Positions 8,381 through 17,583 are shown, numbered from the stretch's first letter. The stretch is DNA of 52,375 nt from Planctomycetota bacterium (GCA_013152205.1 JAADGV010000124.1:1-52375); one strand, 5' to 3'. Program-made: numbers and translations. Notes: a model not told the origin generated them from the letters alone.

Positions 8381-9390
8381 CCGCCGATTTCGTACATGGC
8401 GCGAGCGGGTTTCTCGAAATCTTCTTCCCCAATGCCGTGCGCAGGCTTCTTGGCTGCCACACAATCGCGGATGAGTTGGCGAAGCGAGTCGTCGCTGCCA
8501 TTGCCTCGCAAAACTTTGCGGGCATCCCATTCGGTGATCGAGAACAAACAGTTGCGGATTTGCCCCTCCGCCGTCAGTCGCAGGCGATTGCAACTCTCGC
8601 AAAACGGCTCGCTAACAGGGTTGATAAAACCGATTCCCCCGCTCCCGTTTGCAAAGCGGTAATCCAAGGCAGGCTGACTGGGGTCTGGACGGTCTGCCAA
8701 CTGAAGAGGGCCGAACTCATCTTCAAGCAATTGACGGATTACAGCGCCGGTGAGGGTGTCTTCTTGTTTCCAATTCCCATCGGCATCCAGCGGCATAAAT
8801 TCGATAAAGCGGAGTTGCAGGGCGTGGCGATTAGCAAATTTAGCCAAGGGGACGATTTCGTTTTCCGTGAGGCCACGGATAGCGATTGCGTTGAGGCGAA
8901 GATTCTCAAAGCCCGCCTGTTGCGCAGCAAAGATACCGTCGAGCACCTGCTGAAGACCCGACCGTCGTGAAATCTGCTGAAAAGTATCCTCGCTAAGTGT
9001 ATCGAGACTGACGTTCACGCGGTGCAGACCAGCTTTTTTGAGAGCTTCGGCCTGCTCCGCCAGCAAAAGACCGTTGGTAGTAAGGGCCAAATCTTCGATT
9101 CCAGGAATGGCCGCCAGCCGCTTCACAAGCCCCGGGAGATCCTTGCGAACCAGCGGCTCGCCCCCTGTAAGCCGGAGCTTTTTGACGCCCAAGGTGGCGG
9201 CTACGCGGACGAACCGTTCGATTTCCTCGAAAGTGAGAATCTCGCCTCGTGGCCGAAAGACGACTTCTTCGGGCATGCAGTAAAAGCAGCGGATGTTGCA
9301 ACGATCGGTGACGCTAATGCGCAGGTTGCTGTGAACGCGACCCAACCGGTCGACGAGACGTTGCTCAGCAGTGGTCGAGAGATGTAGCAT
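8377..9390 (-). CDS. moaA: GTP 3',8-cyclase MoaA
   Basis: Radical SAM enzyme that starts molybdenum cofactor synthesis by converting GTP to 3',8-cyclo-7,8-dihydro-GTP. 337 residues. The SAM cluster motif is CNIRCFYCMPEE near residue 27. The second, GTP-binding cluster uses CESCNRLRLTAEGQIRNCLF. The protein ends in MYEIGG, the conserved Gly-Gly tail. The ATG at 9390 (MLHLSTTAEQ) was chosen because an upstream extension would run into moaE. It begins 5 bp after the moaE stop and its own stop overlaps the desulfurase start. No moaC is present in the window. Confidence 0.97.
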   Translation of the reverse strand: MLHLSTTAEQRLVDRLGRVHSNLRISVTDRCNIRCFYCMPEEVVFRPRGEILTFEEIERFVRVAATLGVKKLRLTGGEPLVRKDLPGLVKRLAAIPGIEDLALTTNGLLLAEQAEALKKAGLHRVNVSLDTLSEDTFQQISRRSGLQQVLDGIFAAQQAGFENLRLNAIAIRGLTENEIVPLAKFANRHALQLRFIEFMPLDADGNWKQEDTLTGAVIRQLLEDEFGPLQLADRPDPSQPALDYRFANGSGGIGFINPVSEPFCESCNRLRLTAEGQIRNCLFSITEWDARKVLRGNGSDDSLRQLIRDCVAAKKPAHGIGEEDFEKPARAMYEIGG

Positions 9391-9395
9391 AGTCT

Positions 9396-9839
9396 TTAGT
9401 TGTCGTTGCTGGCTTCCTGGTTGGCAACCGGTGTTGGGTGGACCCAATCGGTGGTGCCATCGGCCCAGTGTTCTTGTTTCCAAATCGGCACGCGCTCTTT
9501 GAGCGCATCGATTAACCACTGGCCAGCCTCAAACGCAGCTCGCCGATGGGCGCTGGCAGCGACAATCGCCACGCTCGATTCGCCAAGAGGCACTTCCCCC
9601 AGACGGTGGACAATCGTGCATTCGGTGAGTGCCCAACGCTCGCGGGCTTCCGCCTCTAGGTTCGCCAATTCCTTTCTGGCCATTTCCTCGTACGCATCGT
9701 AGAAAAGTGTTCGGGTTTCACGCCCATTGGTCAAACGACGCGTCGTACCAAGAAACAGAACAATCGCCCCAGCATCAGGCGAATGAGCCTGCGCAAGCAA
9801 AGAAGTCGAGTCAATAGGTTGGTCAGTAAGTTGGATCAT
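9396..9839 (-). CDS. moaE: Molybdopterin synthase catalytic subunit MoaE
   Basis: Large subunit of molybdopterin synthase; inserts two sulfurs from MoaD thiocarboxylate into precursor Z. 147 residues, the usual size. Signature stretches are GAIVLFLGTTR, FYDAYEEMA, HRLGEVPLGE, ASAHRRAAFEA and VPIWKQEHW, the last holding the active-site lysine. It lies 54 bp after moaD and 5 bp before moaA in the same direction. Confidence 0.97.
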   Translation of the reverse strand: MIQLTDQPIDSTSLLAQAHSPDAGAIVLFLGTTRRLTNGRETRTLFYDAYEEMARKELANLEAEARERWALTECTIVHRLGEVPLGESSVAIVAASAHRRAAFEAGQWLIDALKERVPIWKQEHWADGTTDWVHPTPVANQEASNDN

Positions 9840-9893
9840 TTACTTTACAGCCGAACCGCGCCCGTAAGGAAACGCCCAACCCCCAAGTCGCCC

Positions 9894-10139
9894 CTACCCC
9901 CCACTCACCGGCGGAATACAAGCAACAACAGCGTTCTCCGGAATCGGGGTATCCTCATTGCAGTAAGTCGTCTCAATGGCAAACATCACATGAGGAAGCA
10001 ACGGTCGCAACTCGGCATGTTGCCGAAAAATGTGTTCCCGCAATTCCCCGATGGTTGCACCAGAGCCGATCTCGACCGCGATTTCGTCTTTGCCGACCAG
10101 CTCGCGAGCGCCTGCGAATAGTTTCACAACGACATTCAT
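9894..10139 (-). CDS. moaD: Molybdopterin synthase sulfur carrier MoaD
   Basis: Ubiquitin-fold sulfur carrier, 81 residues. It ends in the obligatory Gly-Gly (CIPPVSGG) that is adenylated and converted to a thiocarboxylate. VVVKLFAGARELVG at the N-terminus and NEDTPIPENAVVACIPPVSGG at the end are typical. The ATG overlaps the stop codon of the upstream flavin/iron-sulfur gene in an ATGA, implying translational coupling. Confidence 0.95.
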   Translation of the reverse strand: MNVVVKLFAGARELVGKDEIAVEIGSGATIGELREHIFRQHAELRPLLPHVMFAIETTYCNEDTPIPENAVVACIPPVSGG

Positions 10140-13120
10140 GTTACCACGAGATCCTCACCGGGGCTATTTAGGAGTTGTTGAAGCTCGGGCATCAGGCCGT
10201 AGGCCAACGCGACGAGCTTGATCGGGTGAACGGTTGGCTTCGTAGTGCCTTGTTCCATTTGAATACGGCAGGCGCTGCACTCGGTGGTGCCGACCTTGAA
10301 ATCACCGGTGCGTATTGCCGTAAGAAGCGGCAGCCCTGCACGGAGGCTATTGCGATAGTTGCGACGCTGGAATCCGTAAAGCCCGGCGATGCCGCTACAG
10401 CCCTTTTCGAGGTGTTGGACTCGAACTCCAGGGATCAGGCCAAGCAAGTTTTCTGCGGGAGTTCCCACCTGCAAGGCTTTCGTGTGGCAAGGTGTGTGGT
10501 AGCCAAAAGTCGTGTTTAACGGAGCAAAATCGAGTTGCAAGAGACCACGTTGATGGTAACGCCAAAGATAATGGCATGCCTCGTACGAATGCTTGGCAAC
10601 CAGTTCGGCGTCGTGGTCTCCTGGCAACAACTCCAGATATTCGTGAGTTAGCGCGAGTACCGCCGAGGGTTCGGTGCCAACAATGGTGTAGCCTTGCCGA
10701 ACCGCCTCGGCAAGAATCGCAACATTCTGCTCGGCGATTTCCCTCGCTGGTTCGAGGATGCCGCGAGTTATCAATGGCATGGCCGCCTGTTGCTGGCCGC
10801 TCGGCACATAAGTCGAAATGCCATTGTGCTCCAACACGGCAACCAAGGCGTTGGCCAACTGAGGGTCGCAATAGTTGGCATAGGTATCAACAAAGTAGAG
10901 CACTTTTTCGGTCGACACACGCTGTGGGCGATTCAACCGGCGCAAGGCCGCTTGTTGCAAAAACGGCTGCCGACTAAATCGCGGAAGCTTTCGGCCCTGG
11001 GCAATACCCAAAAACCGTTCGAGAAGCCAGCGAGCAGGGCGGTTTTTCACAGCCCAGTTCGAAAGCCTTGCGAAGCGAGACCCAATGGCACAAAGCGAGT
11101 CGATACGCGCCATTAGCCAATCCTGAAAAGGCTCGCCATTGGTCGCCGCATAGCTGGCTTTCGCTTCGACCATGAGCTTTGGGATGTCGACATTCGCAGG
11201 GCATTCAAGCCGACACATGTGGCAATGGACGCAAAGATCCGCAATTTCTTTGCAACCATCCTCCAGAACCGTCCCTGCGGGCAGGGTGCCCGTGAGAATG
11301 CCGCGAGCGAGGTTTGCTTTCGCTCGCGGGGAGGCTTCTTCTCGCGGAGAAAATCGAAAAATGGGGCACATCCGCAGCTCTTCGTCCTGCGTGCGGCAAG
11401 CGGCACAACCGTTGCAAGCTCGGGCCACATGGGCCATCTCTTCGGGCTGCCAATCAAGCTGCAAATCGATTTTTTCCGGGGCCTTCTTCGCCCGAATGAG
11501 AGAGCTGTCGTTGGCGCTGTTCAGCCGATCAAGTAGCGGATAAGTAATGCGGCGAAGGTTTTCTGGCTGGGGTTTCGACTTCTCAGCGACGATTTTGCCG
11601 GGGTTAAGAATACGTTCGGGGTCGAAAAGCGATTTGATTTCGCCAAAGGCGCCGGCAAGAGGGCCGTATTGCTTGGCGACGTAGCGTGTGCGACTCAACC
11701 CATCAGCATGTTCGCCGCTAATGGTGCCGCCAACATCCCAAACCACTTCGTAAAGCTTCTCCGCCAGCGAGTGCATCGTTCGAATGTCTTTTTCGTTCGC
11801 TAGATCAAGAAACGGGCGAATATGCAGTTGGCCATGCCCAACATGACCAAAAAGCGAAGCCGTTACCTGCTCGGCTCGGAGTATCTGTTGAAGACGTGGC
11901 AGAAAGTCGGGTAGCGTGTCGGGCGGCACGGCGATGTCTTCGACAATCGGGATCGGACGCGTCGATCCCTTCAGCCGATACAGCGTCGGGACAAAGTGCC
12001 TGGCAAGCTGCCAGAGCATTTGATGGTCGTAATGGTCTTCGGCAATGTAAGAGCCCGATGCCAGCTTTGTGGTTTCTTGGAGCCTTGCGACCGTTTCTTT
12101 AAGTTGCCCTTTAACCTGCTCGGCCTCCTCGGCCTGAAATTCAACAAGCAGCACCGCTTCGGCTGCTTGAGGGATGAGCAGCTCGTAGCGAGGGTCGCTC
12201 TCTCGCGCCAGACTAAGATGCCGCCGATCCATCAGATCGCAGGCACTCGGGGCAAGGGGGTGAAGTTCCTGAACTGCGTTGGCCGCTTTCTCGAGCGACT
12301 CGAAAAACAGCAACACACTGCCCCGATGATCGGGTAGCGAAGCAGTTCTCACGGTCGCTTCGGTAATTAAACCAAGTGTCCCTTCGCTCCCCGCAAGCAG
12401 ACGGGCTAAATGAATCTGGTTGCCTTGCCGCAGATCGTCAAGCCGGTATCCGCAACGATTGACGAGGCTACGGGGCTGGCAAGAACGGATCGAGTCGTCG
12501 TAGCGATGAAGCGTTTTAGCAAGCCCTGTTAACAGCGAATTTCGGTTGAGCCGATCCGAGTTGCCCGCTGAAGTTGGAATGTCGTGAGTCGAGAAATGGG
12601 CCAACTCGCCGTTGGAGAGGACCACTTCAAGCGATTCCACATGCTGCCGAGCCGAGCCATAAACGGGCCACCGGCTGCCCGAGCCGTCCACGGCAATCGT
12701 GCCGCCCATCGTGGTGACGTGACTGTTGGCAGGGTCCGGTCCAAACACTCGCCCATGCACTGCCAGTTTTGCGTTCAGATGGTCGAGAATAACGCCTGCT
12801 TGAACACGTACCGTATCGTCTGAAATGTCGACGATACGCCGCATGTAGCGCGAAAAGTCGATAATCAACCCACGCCCCAGTGATTCGCCGGCAAGCCCCG
12901 AGCCACTACCGCGTGCATGGACCGAGATCTTATTTTCGGCCGCATAGCGGACCGTAGCAACAACATCGTCGACCGTCCGCGGTCGGACAACGCCCAGGGG
13001 TGACAATTCGTAGATACTGGCGTCGCTGGCGTAGAGCTGCACGAACAAATCATCGCAACGGACATCCCCGGCGATCTGGCCTCGCAGGTCCTCTTCGATG
13101 CGCTGCTGTTCGACGTCCAT
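10136..13120 (-). CDS. FAD-linked oxidase fused to iron-sulfur/CCG domain protein (GlcD-GlcF-like)
   Basis: A 994-residue fusion. Residues 1 to about 480 are a PCMH-type FAD-binding domain (VVRPRTVDDVVATVRYA, RGSGSGLAGESLG, GPDPANSHVTTMGG) plus the FAD-oxidase C-terminal domain (LFGHVGHGQLHIRP), as in D-lactate/glycolate dehydrogenases. Two 4Fe-4S sets follow near residues 568 (CNGCAACR ... CPIF) and 632 (CVHCHMCRLECP). Then come CCG-type pieces (TPCHTKALQ, GCSGIAG, TECSACRIQ). It is expected to oxidise a 2-hydroxy acid and pass electrons to the quinone pool or another carrier; the substrate is not readable. Its stop overlaps the moaD start. Confidence 0.93.
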   Translation of the reverse strand: MDVEQQRIEEDLRGQIAGDVRCDDLFVQLYASDASIYELSPLGVVRPRTVDDVVATVRYAAENKISVHARGSGSGLAGESLGRGLIIDFSRYMRRIVDISDDTVRVQAGVILDHLNAKLAVHGRVFGPDPANSHVTTMGGTIAVDGSGSRWPVYGSARQHVESLEVVLSNGELAHFSTHDIPTSAGNSDRLNRNSLLTGLAKTLHRYDDSIRSCQPRSLVNRCGYRLDDLRQGNQIHLARLLAGSEGTLGLITEATVRTASLPDHRGSVLLFFESLEKAANAVQELHPLAPSACDLMDRRHLSLARESDPRYELLIPQAAEAVLLVEFQAEEAEQVKGQLKETVARLQETTKLASGSYIAEDHYDHQMLWQLARHFVPTLYRLKGSTRPIPIVEDIAVPPDTLPDFLPRLQQILRAEQVTASLFGHVGHGQLHIRPFLDLANEKDIRTMHSLAEKLYEVVWDVGGTISGEHADGLSRTRYVAKQYGPLAGAFGEIKSLFDPERILNPGKIVAEKSKPQPENLRRITYPLLDRLNSANDSSLIRAKKAPEKIDLQLDWQPEEMAHVARACNGCAACRTQDEELRMCPIFRFSPREEASPRAKANLARGILTGTLPAGTVLEDGCKEIADLCVHCHMCRLECPANVDIPKLMVEAKASYAATNGEPFQDWLMARIDSLCAIGSRFARLSNWAVKNRPARWLLERFLGIAQGRKLPRFSRQPFLQQAALRRLNRPQRVSTEKVLYFVDTYANYCDPQLANALVAVLEHNGISTYVPSGQQQAAMPLITRGILEPAREIAEQNVAILAEAVRQGYTIVGTEPSAVLALTHEYLELLPGDHDAELVAKHSYEACHYLWRYHQRGLLQLDFAPLNTTFGYHTPCHTKALQVGTPAENLLGLIPGVRVQHLEKGCSGIAGLYGFQRRNYRNSLRAGLPLLTAIRTGDFKVGTTECSACRIQMEQGTTKPTVHPIKLVALAYGLMPELQQLLNSPGEDLVVT

Positions 13121-13170
13121 TAGTCATCAAGCCTTGGCCGGTGCGGCGAAATTTCTTCACGAATGGAGTT

Positions 13171-13638
13171 TCACGCCTGCGGGGTAGAACTCATCCTCGC
13201 AACCATCTGTCGGTGTTTTTCATGGGTTTCCAAATCAAAGTGCCCGTGGGTATCCATCTCCTTGACACCCCGATATTGGGCGTTGCACCGGTAGCACATC
13301 AGTGCATCGCCAACCAACGTATAGAGCAAGACATCGATCAACGCCGTCGCAAACAGAATGCCGAAGGTCCAATAAAGGTCGGAGTAGTACCAAGCAATCG
13401 AACTGCCTACGATCCCGAGGATGACCAACGTGACGCCGACGCGTTGCGGAAAGTCTTTGCGAATATAGAGGTCGGTACTCGGACACGACAAGCAACGCAC
13501 GATCCGATTGTCGTCGACCGCGTCGCTGCCAACGGCAATGCGTTCGCCGCAGTGAGGGCAGGGCAGTTCGCGCGTTTCGGCGTCGAATTCAGCGCGGACG
13601 CCCTCGTGGCAAGCGGGGCAGGCGTAGGTAATGTTCAC
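13171..13638 (-). CDS. Zinc-ribbon membrane protein, unknown function
   Basis: 155 residues. The N-terminal half has CPACHEG and CPHCGERI, then CLSCPST, and a further CYRCN lies after the membrane part, suggesting one or two rubredoxin/zinc-ribbon knuckles. Two hydrophobic helices sit between them (VGVTLVILGIVGSSIAWYY and WTFGILFATALIDVLLYTLV). The start is GTG at 13638. It lies 50 bp before the GlcD/GlcF-like fusion on the same strand. I do not recognise a named family; the cytosolic ribbons may bind metal or nucleic acid. Confidence 0.75.
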   Translation of the reverse strand: MNITYACPACHEGVRAEFDAETRELPCPHCGERIAVGSDAVDDNRIVRCLSCPSTDLYIRKDFPQRVGVTLVILGIVGSSIAWYYSDLYWTFGILFATALIDVLLYTLVGDALMCYRCNAQYRGVKEMDTHGHFDLETHEKHRQMVARMSSTPQA

Positions 13639-13699
13639 AGCAGGGCTCTTCAGTTTATGCGCGGTTAGCTGAGAGGGTAGGGCACTCTCACAAAAAACA

Positions 13700-14467
13700 T
13701 TATAGCGGGAAAAGCGACTCGGTAGACAGTAGCAGAGCCATGGTTTCGCCCACGAAGGTGCCGATCACTGCAACATAAAGCAGGCCCGTGGCACTTTGGG
13801 TGTTGGGGATATCGAGAGTCTTCCACGTCATCCAGGTCAATATGGCAACCCCGAGCAGCCCAAAGGCCCAACGCAGAGTGACGAACATCCATAGCGAGGT
13901 GGCAAGCTGGCCAGTGTGTGCGACTTCGCCCCAAAGCCCCAGGCCAGCTACCACAATCCGCAGCGAGGTGGCCAATCCCATGGCAACAAGCAGACGTCTT
14001 AGCGGGAAAAGCTCCATGGTCGGCGAGTTCAGATACCAATGCCCCAGCAGCATCGAAGCCAAGGTAAGCCCCAACAACAGGCCCGAGCTAATCGGGGCCA
14101 CCTGCCGAAGGGCCGAGGCATAGCTGTTCTCGACGGTTCCTGTTGCCGAAAACAGCTCGGCAGAGGCCAACCAGCTACCTGCCAAGGCACAAAGGGTTAC
14201 CAAAACAAGCGTCACCCGACCGGCTTTGGGTTTTTCGTAGAGCCAAAAGACCGAGCCTACATAGCTAAAGATGGCGGCGAAAACCGCGGGCCAAAAAGCC
14301 GAGGGCGCAACCGACCGGCTCAAAAAAGCTGCCAGGGTTGTTAAGCCCAATGCCACGTATAAATGGTTGCGAAAGTAACCGCTCGTTACCTTTTGCGACG
14401 AAGTCATTGTCATGCCTGCGGCTAGGCCGAAGGTCAGCCGCAAGAGAAACTGAATGAGGAGTCCCAT
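13700..14467 (-). CDS. Polytopic membrane protein, unknown function
   Basis: 255 residues with about seven or eight hydrophobic segments, for example LLIQFLLRLTFGLAAGMTM, LYVALGLTTLAAFLS, AVFAAIFSYVGSVFWLY, VTLVLVTLCALAGSWLA, GLLLGLTLASMLLGHWYL and LLYVAVIGTFVGETMALLL. The histidine in the GHWYLNSPTM loop inside a membrane protein recalls heme-binding integral subunits, but this is only a resemblance. It starts 18 bp after the folE stop and is probably co-transcribed. Confidence 0.75.
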   Translation of the reverse strand: MGLLIQFLLRLTFGLAAGMTMTSSQKVTSGYFRNHLYVALGLTTLAAFLSRSVAPSAFWPAVFAAIFSYVGSVFWLYEKPKAGRVTLVLVTLCALAGSWLASAELFSATGTVENSYASALRQVAPISSGLLLGLTLASMLLGHWYLNSPTMELFPLRRLLVAMGLATSLRIVVAGLGLWGEVAHTGQLATSLWMFVTLRWAFGLLGVAILTWMTWKTLDIPNTQSATGLLYVAVIGTFVGETMALLLSTESLFPL

Positions 14468-14485
14468 GGTATACCCGTTGCACGA

Positions 14486-15148
14486 TTACCGACGGTTACC
14501 GTAGATCAGCGTCATCACTTCCGAACGGCTAGAAAGATTCGAGCGGAAGATGCCCTTCATCGCCGAGGTGACACAAATGCTGGTTGGCTTGCGGACTCCA
14601 CGAATGGCCATGCAAGAATGCGAGGCTTCGATCACCACCGCCACGCCCTTCACGCCAAGCTCCTCAATCAAAAGGTCGGCGATTTGTTCGGTCATGCGCT
14701 CTTGAACCTGTGGGCGATGCGAGACGTCTTCGACTACGCGAGCCAGTTTGCTCAACCCAACCACTTTTCCGTTCGGGATATATCCGATATGAGCATTGCC
14801 CTGAAAAGGCAGCAAGTGGTGCTCGCACATGCTGTTGAACGAGATGTCGCGGACCAGCACCATCTCGTCGTACTTTTCTGTGAAAAACTTCTGCAGATGG
14901 ACACGAGGTTCGCTGTGCAGGCCGCTGAACAGCTCGGCATACATGCGGGCAACGCGCCCCGGGGTCTCAAGAAGCCCTTCCCGGTCGGGATCCTCGCCCA
15001 CAGCAGCCAAAATCTCGCGGACTGCCCGTTCGATACGAGGCAAATCGACATTCGGGTGGGCGCAGCTTGCCGATGGCTCATCGATCTCGCCAGACAAACT
15101 GCCTTGGTCGACCGAATCAGTGGAATCTTGACGGGGAGGCGGGGCCAT
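14486..15148 (-). CDS. folE: GTP cyclohydrolase I
   Basis: Opens GTP to 7,8-dihydroneopterin triphosphate, the first step to folate and, in bacteria that have it, to methanopterin-type pterins. About 220 residues. Zinc ligands are in [10 protein letters not shown] and [30 protein letters not shown] and [13 protein letters not shown] are conserved. ATG at 15148 is taken as start; a GTG four codons earlier (15160) is an alternative. The first 35 or so residues are an unconserved Ser/Pro-rich extension. It is followed directly by the polytopic membrane protein. Confidence 0.96.
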   Translation of the reverse strand: MAPPPRQDSTDSVDQGSLSGEIDEPSASCAHPNVDLPRIERAVREILAAVGEDPDREGLLETPGRVARMYAELFSGLHSEPRVHLQKFFTEKYDEMVLVRDISFNSMCEHHLLPFQGNAHIGYIPNGKVVGLSKLARVVEDVSHRPQVQERMTEQIADLLIEELGVKGVAVVIEASHSCMAIRGVRKPTSICVTSAMKGIFRSNLSSRSEVMTLIYGNRR

Positions 15149-15232
15149 GCAACTACTCACAGGAACTTACGGAGGAAGACAAACCCCCGATAGTACGGTT
15201 TGAGCAGCAAGACCGTCAACCTGCACGCCCCC

Positions 15233-15256
15233 CATAGCCCGGCCATCCTGGCCGGA
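15233..15256. repeat. ATAGCC hairpin repeat, copy 2 (CCGGCCA stem)
   Basis: Same as copy 1: CATAGC, then CCGGCCA-TCC-TGGCCGG. Located between the LON-domain gene and folE. A short downstream flank CACGCACTA is shared with copy 1. Confidence 0.9.
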
Positions 15257-15274
15257 AACACCAGAACACACGCA

Positions 15275-15991
15275 CTAGTTCTGACTAAACGGCGGCAGGT
15301 AAGTACCCGAAGACGACGGCCCCGGCGGATCGATTGGCTGCGATCCCGATTCCAACGCATCAAGCAACATAATTGCGCGAACGTCGATGTCCGATTCGCC
15401 GAGCAGCTTGCATTTGAGCTGAAACTCTAGCGGAAGGGCAAAGCTTACCAAGTCCGTAAGCACCCCCAGAGAGACGTCCGACGAAAGCAACTCCGAAAGG
15501 TTGGGGCTTGAGTTTTGGCCCCCAGGCAGCGCTTCTTCGAACTGTTGGATGAGAGCCGTCTGTAGGTCTAAACGTTCTGGAGTGTTTTCGGTTTCGTAGC
15601 AGTCATCAAGCAGCGTCACGTTGGCTTGGCGAAACGATTTTTCGGGCGGTAATTCACTGTCGATCTGGACTCGACGGAGGCCAAGCAACAAGACGTTGTA
15701 TTGCCCATCGTCCGTGCGCTCGTGCGTAACAACTTTGCCAAGGCACGCATGTGGAAACACGGCGGGACACCCCTCGTAGCCATTTTCCCAGCCCGGCGAG
15801 AGGACACTCATCGCAATTAAACCATCGCTGTCCAACGCTTCGTTAAGCAAGTCGCGATAGCGAGGCTCGAATACATGCAAGGGCTGCATGACGTGTGGGA
15901 ACATAACCAAATCAGGCAGCGGAAAGAGCCGTACTTTGCCGGTAAAGCGTTCTTGGTCGAATAGAAGGTCTTCTGCGTTCCAAGGAAGCAT
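15275..15991 (-). CDS. LON substrate-binding domain protein
   Basis: 238 residues forming a stand-alone LON N-terminal domain without ATPase or protease parts. The signature is VRLFPLPDLVMFPHVMQPLHVF followed closely by EPRYRDLLNEAL, then GCPAVFPHACLGKVVTHE and YNVLLLGLRRVQI. The family is thought to bind protein substrates or act as an adaptor; no catalytic role is known. A Pro/Ser-rich tail ends the protein. It is the first gene of the long minus-strand run, and its ATG at 15991 is the family's usual start. Confidence 0.9.
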   Translation of the reverse strand: MLPWNAEDLLFDQERFTGKVRLFPLPDLVMFPHVMQPLHVFEPRYRDLLNEALDSDGLIAMSVLSPGWENGYEGCPAVFPHACLGKVVTHERTDDGQYNVLLLGLRRVQIDSELPPEKSFRQANVTLLDDCYETENTPERLDLQTALIQQFEEALPGGQNSSPNLSELLSSDVSLGVLTDLVSFALPLEFQLKCKLLGESDIDVRAIMLLDALESGSQPIDPPGPSSSGTYLPPFSQN

Positions 15992-16171
15992 TGTTTTACC
16001 CTGAATAATGGCGTCGAATAATATATTAAAGCAACTTACGAAATATCGCGATTACCTGAAACCCACCTCAAAAAACCGTAAACCGGACGAGGCATTCTCG
16101 TCCCCCGATTATAGGCACTCATCCAACTTTGGACCAGGAAGAAGAAACGCGACGTGAAAGGCCCCAATACC

Positions 16172-16199
16172 TTGACAGCGTGGCCTTGCCCAACACAAT
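16172..16199 (+). promoter_or_regulatory. Probable promoter of nth
   Basis: TTGACA (16172-16177), 16 bp, then CACAAT (16194-16199), about 50 bp before the nth start. The -35 is perfect and the -10 is 4 of 6. Confidence 0.45.
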
Positions 16200-16248
16200 A
16201 ACCCGCAGTGGGATGCCCGCTCTCGACCTATTGGGATAGTAAAAGCGT

Positions 16249-16926
16249 ATGGCCGCACCGCGCGCAAAGCCTGACAATCAAGATACTAAGGAACTAAAAC
16301 GTCAGGCAGCAAAAGTTTTGCGGCGTCTCAAAGCCGATTATCCCGAGGCCCCCTGCGCGTTGACGCATAAAACGCCTTTTCAGTTGTTGATTGCTACGAT
16401 CTTATCGGCACAATGTACGGACGTGCGGGTAAATCTCGTAACCAAAGATTTGTTTCGCAAATACGCCACCCCGGCAGCATTTGCGGCCGCACCGCTGAGG
16501 AATATTGAAAAAGAGGTGAAGAGCACGGGGTTCTACCGCAACAAGGCCAAGAACATCAAAGCGTGCAGCACAAAATTGCTGGAGTGTTACGGCGGAAAGC
16601 TGCCTCGCGACTTGGATTCGCTGGTCGGCCTTGCCGGCGTTGGACGAAAAACGGCCAACGTCGTGCTTGGCACGGCTTTTGGCTTGGCCACAGGAGTGGT
16701 TGTCGATACCCATGTGGGTCGTCTCAGCCGTCGGTTGGGACTCACCAGCCAGAAAGATGCTACAAAGGTCGAGCGAGACTTGATGCAGGTGTTGCCGAAG
16801 AAGGAGTGGATTCAGTTTTCGCATCGAATGATTTACCACGGACGACAAGTTTGTTCCGCCCGACGTGCTGCGTGCGAAGAGTGTTCGATGAAGAAATTTT
16901 GCCCACAAATCGGCATTGAAAGTTAG
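16249..16926 (+). CDS. nth: Endonuclease III
   Basis: Bifunctional DNA glycosylase/AP lyase that removes oxidised pyrimidines. 225 residues. The helix-hairpin-helix is LVGLAGVGRKTANVVLG with the catalytic lysine, and the catalytic aspartate is in VVDTHVGRLSRRLGL. A 4Fe-4S cluster loop with C-x6-C-x2-C-x5-C spacing ends the protein (CSARRAACEECSMKKFC). A basic N-terminal extension of about 20 residues precedes the core. The TAG stop lies inside a GTTAGC hairpin repeat, so the repeat supplies the gene's end. Confidence 0.96.
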   Translation: MAAPRAKPDNQDTKELKRQAAKVLRRLKADYPEAPCALTHKTPFQLLIATILSAQCTDVRVNLVTKDLFRKYATPAAFAAAPLRNIEKEVKSTGFYRNKAKNIKACSTKLLECYGGKLPRDLDSLVGLAGVGRKTANVVLGTAFGLATGVVVDTHVGRLSRRLGLTSQKDATKVERDLMQVLPKKEWIQFSHRMIYHGRQVCSARRAACEECSMKKFCPQIGIES

Positions 16927-16944
16927 CGGTGGCGGCCACGCCAC
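16922..16944. repeat. GTTAGC hairpin repeat, copy 2 (overlaps the nth stop)
   Basis: GTTAGC with stem GTGGCG-GCCA-CGCCAC. The TAG within GTTAGC is the in-frame stop codon of nth (16924-16926). Confidence 0.9.
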
Positions 16945-17007
16945 ATCATTTTAGAGAACGCCAATAGCCTCAAAAGTGCCCCCCAAACGCTTGGGAGAGA
17001 AGCAACG

Positions 17008-17583
17008 ATGATACTTTCAGGACAAGAAATTCAGAATCGCGTTGGCACGGATATCGAAATCGATCCGTTCGATTCCTCACGCCTGAATCCGAACAGCTAC
17101 AATCTGACCTTGCACGACGAACTCATGGTGTACGAGGAAGTCGTACTAGACATGGCCAGAGCAAACCGCGTGCGGAGGTTGTCCATCCCAAAAGAAGGGA
17201 TCGTACTTAGCCCGAACCAACTCTATCTCGGGCGCACCGCAGAGCGGACTGTTACCCATAACCTCGTACCACAAATCGAAGGACGGTCGTCCGTGGGGCG
17301 ACTCGGGTTGTTCGTGCATGTTACCGCCGGTTTCGGGGACGTCGGTTTTTCGGGATACTGGACCCTAGAGATGTTTGCGGTCCAACCCGTGAGGATTTAT
17401 GCTGGAACAGCGATCTGCCAGATCTTTTACCACGAGATCACCGGCCAGATCGAAGAGTACTCCAGCAAGTACCAGCACAACCACGACATCCAGCCAAGCT
17501 TGCTCTTTGAAGAGCTAGACCCCCAGCACAAAGACGATCCACAGATGCCGTTAAACTTCGGCCTCGAACGCTCCCACAGCTAA
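17008..17583 (+). CDS. dcd: dCTP deaminase
   Basis: Deaminates dCTP to dUTP, the precursor for dTMP synthesis. 191 residues. LNPNSYNLTLHDEL near the N-terminus, the core EGRSSVGRLGLFVHVTAGFG and GYWTLEMFAV with the catalytic glutamate are all present. Some relatives also hydrolyse dUTP; which type this is cannot be decided by eye. Ribosome binding site GGGAGAG precedes the ATG at a suitable distance. It lies 81 bp downstream of nth. Confidence 0.95.
   Translation: MILSGQEIQNRVGTDIEIDPFDSSRLNPNSYNLTLHDELMVYEEVVLDMARANRVRRLSIPKEGIVLSPNQLYLGRTAERTVTHNLVPQIEGRSSVGRLGLFVHVTAGFGDVGFSGYWTLEMFAVQPVRIYAGTAICQIFYHEITGQIEEYSSKYQHNHDIQPSLLFEELDPQHKDDPQMPLNFGLERSHS

Noticed and set aside
8381..8602. N-terminal extension of the class V aminotransferase
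   Set aside because: It overlaps moaA over 220 bp in another frame; the family motif IYLDNAATS starts just after the ATG at 8380.
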